The position numbers and the translations under genes are program-made. Under the pieces are notes generated by a model. The model did not search any database, was not told the origin of the DNA, and saw only the letters and a list, made by a program, of their open reading frames with translations. Below, piece after piece: positions 28,276 through 36,057 of a stretch of 64,000 nt of DNA. The stretch is taken from assembly GCF_032918005.1 (NCBI RefSeq), contig NZ_CP136628.1, positions 2,217,501 to 2,281,500 on the forward strand. Reading direction: 5' to 3'. The stretch is from Bradyrhizobium sp. NDS-1. GTDB taxonomy: Bacteria; Pseudomonadota; Alphaproteobacteria; Rhizobiales; Xanthobacteraceae. How positions within the stretch are numbered: position 1 is the stretch's first letter; each line of letters begins with the position of its first letter.

Positions 28276-28477
28276 ACGTGCACTAGACGGCTTCACCGAC
28301 CATATTTGCTTCGTCGAGATACGCGTGCGCGCTCCGCCAGGTGGCCTAAGAAGGCTGGACGACCAGTACCATGCCGCGCACCCGCTCGACCTGCCATCCC
28401 GGGCCGCCCTTCGAAGATGTCTTCGGCAAAGCGCTCGCACTGGCCTTGCAGACCCAAATGCTGCGCGATCATCGGAC

Positions 28478-28590
28478 AATCGATGTGGTGAAATCCGTCG
28501 AAGGAAGCGCCCGAACGCGGAATTTAAGCGTCAACGTGGGACTCGTTGCATTTATCAATATCTACATGTCGTTACTGTACAGTATCGAAC
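28478..28590 (+). repeat. Dispersed ~100-bp element, copy C
   Basis: ACAATCGATGTGGTGAAATC, CGTCGAAGGAAGCG, GAACGCGGAATTTAAGCGTC, AACGTGGGACTCGTTGCATT, TATCAATATC and GTTACTGTACAG. It lies about 200 bp upstream of the MarR remnant, the same relation copy D has to the intact MarR gene. Confidence 0.6.
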
Positions 28591-28714
28591 ATAAGCTGTT
28601 TCACGAGCCGACTGTTGCGTAAGTCCCAATTGGCGGTGCTCGCTGCCTCCTGCCCAGCGTGGTATACGTCTGCGAAAATCCACCAAATAGGTCTCTGTTC
28701 AATTGGAGTTCGCC

Positions 28715-28960
28715 TTGGGACGTTTCTACTTTCATGTACGTGCCGGCGACGAGATTACGCTCGATGAGGAAGGAACAGAGCTGCCAGATTTATCTGCGGC
28801 TGAGGGTGAGGCCGTATTAGCTGCGCGCGAGCTTCTAGCCGAAGCGATCAAGAGCGGTACGCCAGACGTGTCGGAGGTTTTGGTCATCGCAGATGAGGTG
28901 GGGCGACCGCTCAGTACCGTACCCCTCGAAACCGTTTTGCCGAGGTTCTTAAAGAAGTAG
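28715..28960 (+). CDS. DUF6894-like small protein
   Basis: About 81 residues: GRFYFHVRAGDEITLDEEGT, then ELPDLSAAEGEAVLAARELL. This is the standard DUF6894 layout (RYFFHV..G....D.EG.ELPDL.AA..EA...ARELLAE). The start is TTG 28715 or TTG 28703; no ATG fits. It is widespread in rhizobia and of unknown function. Confidence 0.65.
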   Translation: MGRFYFHVRAGDEITLDEEGTELPDLSAAEGEAVLAARELLAEAIKSGTPDVSEVLVIADEVGRPLSTVPLETVLPRFLKK

Positions 28961-29221
28961 GGTGCCTGTTGGAGTCTGACCATCATCCCGACAGTATTGC
29001 GGGTCCCGAGATCCTTATTGCAGATTTATCGGCTTGCCATACGGCCCCGCCGCTATCCAAACTGCTGGATGATGGTCCGACCAACAGAAGCGTCGCTCGA
29101 GCGAGCGTTGGATCCTCGTAGGCTATCTCTTCAGGCGAACGCCCCTTCAATCTCCGATTCGTGATGCCTCGTTTCGCCTCTAGTTACCCTCCGCCCGACA
29201 CGTGGAAGCAGATTTTTCCTT
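28961..29221. other. No gene seen
   Basis: A short stretch between the DUF6894 gene and the repeat-borne membrane peptide, with no supported feature. Confidence 0.4.
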
Positions 29222-29422
29222 TTAAGGTCGCACGATCAGCCTTGTATCTTGTCTATCGCCCGGCATGCCCGCGGACTCGGCTGCGCAATTAACGACGTTT
29301 AGGCGTCTCGCCCCCTTAACAGGCGCCGGATTAGCCAGGGCTGATATCAAATAGAGCAGGATCACGGCCACGAGGACTGTCCAGCCGATCGACGCGGCGA
29401 GAGCCCATACTTGCGTCGGCAT
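29222..29422 (-). CDS. Small membrane protein carried by a 451-bp repeat
   Basis: 66 residues: MPTQVWALAASIGWTVLVAV then ILLYLISALANPAPV and a polar tail. One transmembrane helix is evident. GAAAGGCGG precedes the ATG. The corresponding frame in the second repeat copy (near 32175, minus strand) has lost a base in the helix and is broken, so only this copy is intact. The function is unknown. Confidence 0.5.
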   Translation of the reverse strand: MPTQVWALAASIGWTVLVAVILLYLISALANPAPVKGARRLNVVNCAAESAGMPGDRQDTRLIVRP

Positions 29423-29705
29423 CGGACCGCCTTTCCCGATGAAGCGAACGAAGAGACCGCTGGCGCTGGACAGCGATCTCTTCGACCCGCCTCGAAGCGT
29501 CTTCGAGATGAAAGCTCTTACCCAGGGTCCGCCATAATCAAACGCCGGACTCGCCGCCCTGTGAAGTCAAAAACGAATTCGAAGGCCAATGGACCCATTG
29601 TGACGTTGCGAGCGCGACACACCTAACAAGCTAGGCCAGCATCGGCGGAGAGTTCTTCCTCGGGCGGAAGCCAACCGATTTGGCATAGAAATGAGTGACG
29701 GTGCC
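29255..29705. repeat. Direct repeat of 451 bp, copy 1
   Basis: It starts CGCCCGGCATGCC and ends TTGGCATAGAAATGAGTGAC. It aligns along its whole length with 32009-32459 at roughly 85-90 percent by eye, with a few single-base indels. Internal landmarks shared by both are GGATTAGCCAGGGCTGA, ATACTTGCGTCGGCATCGGA and AATCAAACGCCGGACTCGCC. It carries the small membrane protein gene and its leader. Confidence 0.8.
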
Positions 29706-29796
29706 TGGCGCACAAGCCGGCGTAGTGTACCGTCCCGTAAGTTCGTAGCATAATTATTGCAGTTGTTTCGGGTATCCTGATCGAAGGAGCTACTCG

Positions 29797-30200
29797 ATGC
29801 GAACCGGACGCCCAAAGGCGACACTAACGATATCGAGCGACAAACGCACGCATCTTTTGGCCATAACGCGGTCGCGCTCTTTGCCGGCGGCACTGACATT
29901 GCGGGCGAAGATCGTGCTGGCGTGCGAGCGCGAGCCCAGCAACGCCGTCGTGGCGACGCGGCTTGGCGTCGGCCCCCGTACGATCGGCAAATGGCGCAAT
30001 CGCTTCATCACCAATCGGATCGAGGGGCTCTACGACGAGATGCGTAGCGGCAGGCCCCCACGGTTGAGGATGAGGCGGTGGCCGAGTTGATCACCAAGAC
30101 ACTGGCCCGCAAGCCCAAGGCCGCAACACACTGGAGCGTGCGCGCCATCGCCAAAGAGACCGGGATTGCCAAGAGCACCGTCCATCGCGTGAACGGGTAG
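29797..30200 (+). pseudogene. IS630-family transposase, N-terminal half
   Basis: ATG 29797 begins MRTGRPKATLTISSDKRTHL, followed by an HTH region (VVATRLGVGPRTIGKWRNRF) typical of IS630 transposases. After RSGRPPR a frameshift near 30065 moves the reading to VAELITKTLARKPKAATHWS and RAIAKETGIAKSTVHRV, the second DNA-binding part. The DDE catalytic domain and the right end are missing. Confidence 0.7.
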
Positions 30201-30252
30201 CGAAAGATGCGTGCAGATCTTTGTCGTCGCCCCTGGATTGTTTCAGTTGATC

Positions 30253-30768
30253 TCAGGATTTTAGTTCAGCCTGTAGGCGAGCTTTTTCCAGCCGATGCCT
30301 GACTCCGCTGAGGCAGCTAGCCAATTTGGCGAATTCCTTAATGCCGAGATAATCAAAAACAAACTGATCGATCTCTTCCTGCTGTGCCGCGATGCTCGCA
30401 AGACGTTTGCGAGCGTTGTCTGTTAGCGACAGATGTACGACTCGGGCGTCCTTCGTGCAGGGCTCGCGCCGCACAAACCGTTTGTTCTCGAGCTCCTTCG
30501 AATGCTTCGTGATGAAGGCCGAACCCACCTCCATTAACTTTGCAACCACGTTGACCGGAACCCCGTCATTCCGTTCCAATTCAGTCAGCGCCATCAGGAT
30601 CATCATTTGCGGTCCAGTAATACCGAGCGCATTCGCCTGGAAATAGCGAAGTTCGTCCAGACACACATTGATAGATCTGATCTCCCACGTGAATCGCCTA
30701 AGTACATCCTGACCCGCGGCAGAGCCCTTTCCGAGCCGTGTTGTTAGACTAGGCAAATTCGGGGCCAT
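30253..30768 (-). CDS. MarR-family transcriptional regulator
   Basis: 171 residues with a normal winged-helix core: ALGITGPQMMILMALTELER, VNVVAKLMEVGSAFITKHSK (recognition helix) and FVRREPCTKDARVVHLSLTD (wing). It is probably a dimer that responds to a small phenolic or an oxidant; the target is unknown. A dispersed repeat lies about 190 bp upstream. A truncated paralogue is at 28027-28275. It sits inside the segment bounded by the 451-bp direct repeats. Confidence 0.8.
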   Translation of the reverse strand: MAPNLPSLTTRLGKGSAAGQDVLRRFTWEIRSINVCLDELRYFQANALGITGPQMMILMALTELERNDGVPVNVVAKLMEVGSAFITKHSKELENKRFVRREPCTKDARVVHLSLTDNARKRLASIAAQQEEIDQFVFDYLGIKEFAKLASCLSGVRHRLEKARLQAELKS

Positions 30769-31138
30769 CGGATCTTAGGAGCTCCATCGTTAGACTGTTC
30801 CGCGCCAGCAGAGTTCAACAGAGAGGATTGATGTTTGGCTGACCGACTCGACCGGCCAAGCGCTGGATGTCACCTCGATGAACTGCAATCCCCCAGCTCG
30901 CTCCCGATGCTGCTTCCTCGCTGGAGCTCCAACGCATACATCGCAACTTCACACAATCGCGGTGGTGAAATCCGTCAAAAACTTGGTTGTGAACGCAGAA
31001 GTTAAGCGTCGCGACAGGTCAGACGGCGGGAGTCGGCACCGGATGATTCAGACGGAACGCCTCCGACGTCGCTGGTCGAGATGCCCTCGCTGCGCTCGAT
31101 GACGAGTGTAGGCCGGGCGACGATTCCTTCGACTTTGA
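30769..31138. other. Upstream region of the MarR gene, with repeat copy D
   Basis: No gene is supported. It contains the partial copy D of the dispersed element at 30955-31020. Confidence 0.4.
30955..31020 (+). repeat. Dispersed ~100-bp element, partial copy D
   Basis: CAATCGCGGTGGTGAAATCC, GTCAAAAACTTGG, GAACGCAGAAGTTAAGCGTC and GCGACAGGTC. It matches the first two thirds of copy C and then diverges. Confidence 0.5.
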
Positions 31139-31699
31139 GTCCACCAGGAAGATATCTGCCAGGCGCTCGGCATCCTGCCGACCATGAAGTATCAAATCGA
31201 TGGCGGACCAAGCCCTGCCGATGTGATCGAGCTTTTGCGCACCTACTCCACGGATCGCGTCGCCGACGTTGACACGTTTGTCGACGCTCTAGGCTTCAAT
31301 TGGCTGATTGCAGGTACGGATGCTCATGCCAAGAATTATTCGCTGCTGCTGGCCGGAGGCCCTCACGTACGGCTCGCCCCGCTGTACGACATCGCCAACA
31401 TTCTTCCCCACGATGACGTCGATCTGCAGAAGATCAAGCTCGCGATGAAAATCGGCGGTGATTACAAGCTCAGCCAGTTAGTTTACGCGATTGGCAGAAG
31501 TTCGCGCGCGAAACGCGCCTCGATCCTGACAAGGTGATCGCCGGACTGATTTCCATGGCCGAGCAGCTTCCGGATATTGTAGCCACCGTACGGAAGCAAG
31601 CGCAGAAAGACGGATTGGACAATGCTATCATCGGGCATCTCGCCAAGCACCTGATCGCAAGAGCCGGGCAATGCCGTCGACTGCTCGGTGAGGCATAGT
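31139..31699 (+). pseudogene. hipA: HipA-like kinase, C-terminal fragment with frameshift
   Basis: The frame from 31139 reads VHQEDICQALGILPTMKYQI, GFNWLIAGTDAHAKNYSLLL and RLAPLYDIANILPH, which are the conserved substrate/ATP-binding blocks of HipA-type Ser/Thr kinases (NxDxHxKN-like and (L)APxYD). Near 31485 the sense shifts by one frame and continues RDWQKFARETRLDPDKVIAG to HLIARAGQCRRLLGEA, stop 31699. The N-terminal subdomain and any hipB antitoxin gene are missing, so the toxin-antitoxin pair is dead here. Confidence 0.75.
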
Positions 31700-32008
31700 T
31701 TCCGCCGACGGCCGCCAGCAGCATCATGCTGATCGGCAACATGGTGCCGATCATCATCGGTCGACATGTCGTTGTCGAAGCCAACGGCAGCAACAGCATC
31801 ACCGCCGCGATCGGCATGCCGATATCGATGTCGATGTCGACTACGATCGGTGATTGCTCGCGATCCGTGGCAGCCGCGTAGTCATGCGGCTGGCGTCACC
31901 TCACGTTCGGCGTGTCCTTTCAAGGCTCCGGCAGACAGCGATTTCTCCTCCGCGGACTTTCCCAATTCGGCGAGGCGCTTGTAGGTCCTCTTTTTGGCAC
32001 GGCCCCTA
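31700..32008. other. No gene seen
   Basis: About 310 bp after the HipA remnant. One plus-strand frame (SIMLIGNMVPIIIGRHVVVE) looks hydrophobic, but no family is recognised and it has no good start. Confidence 0.35.
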
Positions 32009-32459
32009 TGCGCCCGGCAGTCCCGTGGCCACGGCTGCGCAATCACGACGACTAGGCGTCTCGCCCCCTTTAAGAGGCGCCGGATTAGCCAGGGCTGAAG
32101 ATCAAATAGAGCAGGATCGCGGCCACACGACTGTCCAGCCGATTGACGTGGCGAGAGCCCATACTTGCGTCGGCATCGGACGAACTTTCCCGATGAAGCT
32201 AACGAAGAGACCGCTGGCGCTGGACAGCGGCCTCTTGAACCCGCCTCAAAATGTCTTCGAGATAAAAGACCTTACCCCGGGGTCCGCCATAATCAAACGC
32301 CGGACTCGCCACGGTGTGAAGTCAAAAACGATTCGAAGGCCAATGGAACAATTGTGACGTTGCGAGAGCGACACACCTGACAAGCTAGGCCAGCACTGGT
32401 GGAGAACTCGTCCTCGGGCGGATGCCAACCATTTGGCACAGAAATCAGCGATAGTGCCC
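32009..32459. repeat. Direct repeat of 451 bp, copy 2
   Basis: Same orientation and length as 29255-29705. Its small membrane protein frame is broken by a one-base loss near 32130. The repeat ends 35 bp from the stop of the truncated PAS protein gene. Confidence 0.8.
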
Positions 32460-32494
32460 GCATTCGCCTGCGGAGGGTGACGTAAGGCCAGCTG

Positions 32495-34207
32495 CTAGTC
32501 GACGGTCCCAACCTGATCGGAGAGGTCTTCGACCATACTCACGAACATGTGCGATTCCTCCCCGGGGGCGCCAATCTGCAAACGCCTCCACGAGATCACC
32601 CGGCGGCCACGAACTGGATTGCAGATTGTATCGACAATAGGCTCGAGCTGCTGGCTTTGCGCAAGTAGCTGCTGGTCGCGCTTTTCGATCAGCTCGGCCG
32701 TTTCACAGGAAAACAATTCGCGCGCGGTCTTGCCGACAATGTCGGTGCGCGACATGCCGATCTGCTGTTCGGCCGCCTTGTTGATGAACAGATAGCGCAG
32801 ACTGCGCGCGTCCTTGGCGATGATACCTTCGCGCACGTTCTCGACGACCGTGGCGAGCAGCCGTTCGGTACGCTCGAGAATACGCTCATTCTGCCGCTGT
32901 TCCGTGACGTCCTCCTGGACGGAGACCCAGCCGCCCCCATCCATAGGCCGTTCATGAATCTTGATGATCCGGCCGTCGTTGAGCCTTACCTCGTAAGCCG
33001 CCGGCTCCTTCTTTCCGATGCGAACGAGAATGGCCGAAACGTACTTTTTGATGTCGCCGCTGAACAGCCCGTGCTCCAGGATCTCCTCGAGCGAGGACCC
33101 TGACTCGATGGTCTCGGGCAGATTATACATCCGGCGATAGTTGCTGTTCATTGCAATCACACGTGCCTTGCCGTCGAGCATGATGAGGGCTTGCGGCATG
33201 CTGTTGATAGCGGCGGAGAGCTGCCACTTTTTGGCCTGGTACTTGTCGTTGAACGCGTCGCGCTCGGCCATCGCGGCGTCGCGCTGCTTGCTGAGGTCCA
33301 ATTCAAGCTGTTCGAGCTCAAAAACTTGAGCGACAGCAGCGCGGAAGTTCTGCACGGTGCGCGCCAGGCGGCCGATTTCGTCGTGGCCTCGCAGATGTGG
33401 CACCTTGCTTCCGATGTCCCCGGTTCTGATACGATCGGCCGCCTGGGCAATGTCTGAGAGCCGCGCCAGCACCGAATCCCGGATCACGAGAACATTGAGC
33501 GCGGCAAGCACCAGCGCCACCAAACCCAGCATGAACAGGTACCATGCCGCACAGCGATTCTGTTCGGCGAGCCCATCTGCTTCGCGAGTACGTTCGTTGT
33601 AGCCGCGCTGCAACGCTTCCAGATCCGCAGTCAGCCTGCTGCGAACCGTGCTGCTGGCTTCGGTGTCCCCGAACTCGCGGGCGGCTCCGGGGCTAATCTC
33701 GACGGCCCGGCGGACCAACTCCTGACGGAAATCGATGAATTGTGCAATCCGGCGTTTGAGGGATGCGAACCGTTCGAAGTCTTCCGAACGGACCGTAGGC
33801 TCCCAGCCCTTCATCACCTCCGCAAGCTCGTAGTTGCGCTTGAGGATTCCGTCCGCGAACTCTTTCACCTTGGCTCGTTCGGTGGACATGTAGATGCCGC
33901 GTGAGTCCATCACTATCGCATAGACGGATGCGTTGACCAGTCCGGAATTGATCGCCGCAGCAGCGGAGGAGGCTTGCATATTACGATAGGAATTCTGCAG
34001 TCGTACGATCTGGACCGACATGACCAGAAGAAAGGCCGTAACAATTCCCAAAAACCCGGCGATCGCATAGACTTTCTCGGCGACTGTCAGGTCGTCGACC
34101 CCGCGCGCAAAGCGGATGTGTTTTTTCAAAAGCCGCTCGACGGGCCCGGCTCCAAGGCCTGCTATCGCAGCATTCAAGACACATCCCAGCCTAAACCTGC
34201 GCAACAT
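32495..34207 (-). CDS. Membrane PAS/HAMP sensor protein lacking an output domain
   Basis: 570 residues from ATG 34207 (MLRRFRLGCVLNAAIAGLGA). A membrane helix (VYAIAGFLGIVTAFLLVMSV) is followed by a periplasmic four-helix-like sensor and a second helix (WYLFMLGLVALVLAALNVLV). Then come a HAMP linker (ARLSDIAQAADRIRTGDIGS), a coiled coil, and two PAS domains (INSMPQALIMLDGKARVIAM and VVENVREGIIAKDARSLRYL). Such proteins normally continue into GGDEF-EAL or a histidine kinase; here the protein stops soon after the second PAS, next to repeat copy 2. It is probably 3'-truncated. The longer frame to 34495 is upstream sequence of another small gene. Confidence 0.7.
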   Translation of the reverse strand: MLRRFRLGCVLNAAIAGLGAGPVERLLKKHIRFARGVDDLTVAEKVYAIAGFLGIVTAFLLVMSVQIVRLQNSYRNMQASSAAAAINSGLVNASVYAIVMDSRGIYMSTERAKVKEFADGILKRNYELAEVMKGWEPTVRSEDFERFASLKRRIAQFIDFRQELVRRAVEISPGAAREFGDTEASSTVRSRLTADLEALQRGYNERTREADGLAEQNRCAAWYLFMLGLVALVLAALNVLVIRDSVLARLSDIAQAADRIRTGDIGSKVPHLRGHDEIGRLARTVQNFRAAVAQVFELEQLELDLSKQRDAAMAERDAFNDKYQAKKWQLSAAINSMPQALIMLDGKARVIAMNSNYRRMYNLPETIESGSSLEEILEHGLFSGDIKKYVSAILVRIGKKEPAAYEVRLNDGRIIKIHERPMDGGGWVSVQEDVTEQRQNERILERTERLLATVVENVREGIIAKDARSLRYLFINKAAEQQIGMSRTDIVGKTARELFSCETAELIEKRDQQLLAQSQQLEPIVDTICNPVRGRRVISWRRLQIGAPGEESHMFVSMVEDLSDQVGTVD

Positions 34208-34293
34208 AAAACTATCCGATTGTCCAACCTTAAGGTTGTGCCGGTTTACGGGGCAATGTGCGTTGAGAATCGGCCGGCGTCGGAGAGCACGTC

Positions 34294-34592
34294 TTCGGGG
34301 GAGACTGGGCCGTACGCATCCCCGCATAGGCCGCGGGCTCATTGGATTATTCTGGCGGGGAGCGCTTAGGCGGCTCCGGGCTTTCCTATACATCCGGACG
34401 TGTTCGACCAGGTTGTCGATTCCGAAGTTAGTGAAAAACTGCATGCCGTGTTCTCCGGCGCCATAGCCCCAGATAGCGCCATGTTCAATCTCCATTTCAT
34501 TGGCGACTTCTCGCAGCCAGTCTTCATCTTCGTCAAGTTCCTCGGCAACACGTTTGATGCTGGCAACGTGACGAACCGCTGACGTTCATGGT
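34294..34592 (-). pseudogene. Small conserved rhizobial protein, frameshifted at its start
   Basis: The minus-strand frame reads VRHVASIKRVAEELDEDEDW, LREVANEMEIEHGAIWGYGA and QFFTNFGIDNLVEHVRMYRK, clearly coding in character. A start ATG (MNVS) at 34588 lies in another frame; removing one G restores MNVSVRHVASI. The frame then runs on into the upstream part of the PAS gene without a stop. The function is unknown. Confidence 0.4.
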
Positions 34593-34702
34593 TACACAGC
34601 TCAAGCGGCGATCGCTGATGCCAGCCTCAAATCCCAGGGAAGCAGCCCGTCCTGCCGATGAACTGGATGAGCAGAGAGGGGCCACACGAGCGACGGCTCA
34701 CC

Positions 34703-34801
34703 TCATGTGAAGACGAAGACAAGCAGGCTCGAGCAGAGTAGCGCAACTCCTACTGCGGTCAGCCCTAGGAAACTGCTGGAGACAAGATCATGACTGCCCA
34801 T
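34703..34801 (-). CDS. 32-residue single-helix membrane peptide, second copy
   Basis: MGSHDLVSSSFLGLTAVGVA then LLCSSLLVFVFT. Same length and design as 22736-22834, with conservative substitutions only (A/V, G/S, A/T). ATG 34801 lies inside a longer open frame. No strong ribosome binding site is seen (AGAGGTCG at some distance). The function is unknown. Confidence 0.55.
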   Translation of the reverse strand: MGSHDLVSSSFLGLTAVGVALLCSSLLVFVFT

Positions 34802-35081
34802 GAACGACCTCTGCGGCGAGGAATAGAGATCGGCAATCGCCGCTTCGTTCCCTTTCCAGCCAATCTCGAGATTATTATTCAAATGAGGCGCACAATTCCT
34901 GCTGGTCCCGCGATGGGGCGCACGTTTCCAGCAAAATCGATGGACAGTTCGCCGCGTTCCGGCGCCATCCGCGTTTAATGCTATGGCGTCTGCAAACGGA
35001 TCGCGCTCCCTCTGACGCTGAGTGAACATTTGCGCGGGAATTCAAAGCTGTGCAATCAAACGCGCCGATGTTAGCCGCTCG
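34802..35081. other. Upstream region of the membrane peptide
   Basis: No gene or regulatory box is recognised in this stretch. Confidence 0.35.
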
Positions 35082-36057
35082 TTAATCGCGATACAGCTTC
35101 TGGACAAGGTGTGCCGTATGCGTCAGTCTCCCTTTATCGCCTCCGAAACGATCTTGACGGAACGTTCGATCATGCTGTCGAACTGATATGAGAATCGCCG
35201 TCGCAAAGGCGCTCGTGAATTCGTCCAGCTCGATGGCGCTGACGATCTCTATGTGGCGCTTCACCAGCTCGAATCAGGATATGCCGAATTGCCTTTTCTT
35301 GGTCAGAAGGTCCAGGACCTGGCCATTCCACCACTTGAGGAGCTGCCTGGCAACTCGCGCTCGTTTATCGCGCATCACCATGGTCAAGCTGTCGGCGAGA
35401 ACGTCCTCGATCGCGGAGATATTCGGCTGCTTCGGCCGTATTCGGGCCCGCGCCAGCAAGGTGGCCTTCGTTTCTTCCGGAAGTGTGAGAAAAGCGTCGC
35501 ACGCGATAGCTCGGTCTGAATGAGGAGATTTCTTACCCTCGCCAGCCGCTTCGGCCCTTTCGCGTCCAACGCGCTTTGCCTCATCCTCCAACGCGTGAAG
35601 AAGACCTTCTCTGCTTTCCATCATCGTCCAGAACTGCCTCGAGCGGTGATCCCGCTGAGATGTCCGCGACCGCTACGAGGTGCAGCCAGGTTCGGGATAG
35701 GTCGAGCTCGGGCAGGATGTCGATCCAGGCCTTCAATGTCTTCCAGAGCTTCACGCTCGCGACCGTCAGCGCAGGCGACTTATCTTTGAGAGAATGCTTC
35801 AGCTGCTCCAGCAAGGTTTCGCCGTTGGCGACGAGAACGACGTCGTTCAGCGTTTCAAGCCATACTAACGCGTCGTCGTCAGTTTCGCGCCATAGCAAGA
35901 TTATACGCGTACTGTCCCTGATAGAGAAAGCCCAAAGCGGCGCACGAGAGACGGTCTCGGGTGGTATCGCGACCCGATCAAGATCTGTGCGCAAGTCATT
36001 GCGAACCTGGTGCTGTCGGGCCCGAAATTCACGCCGCTCTCGACGCCCTCGCGCCAA
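35082..36057 (-). pseudogene. Remnant of a large defence-type protein (DUF4297/Cap4-like N-terminus, tentative)
   Basis: Three consecutive frames give one continuous protein. The first (36057-35581) has LWRETDDDALVWLETLNDVV, ETLLEQLKHSLKDKSP and LWKTLKAWIDI. The second (35624-35274) has ESREGLLHALEDEAKRVGRE and LKWWNGQVLDLLTKKRQ. The third begins KRHIEIVSAIELDEFTSAFA. The DDV...QVKHS-type core followed by a helical region resembles the N-terminal nuclease-like part of DUF4297 (Cap4-type) proteins. The start region overlaps the end of the GGDEF-EAL gene by 29 bp, so the gene's own 5' end is probably lost. Confidence 0.35.

Noticed and set aside
34208..34495. N-terminal extension of the PAS sensor to ATG 34495
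   Set aside because: This part belongs to a different small protein read in the same frame; the sensor's own start fits ATG 34207.
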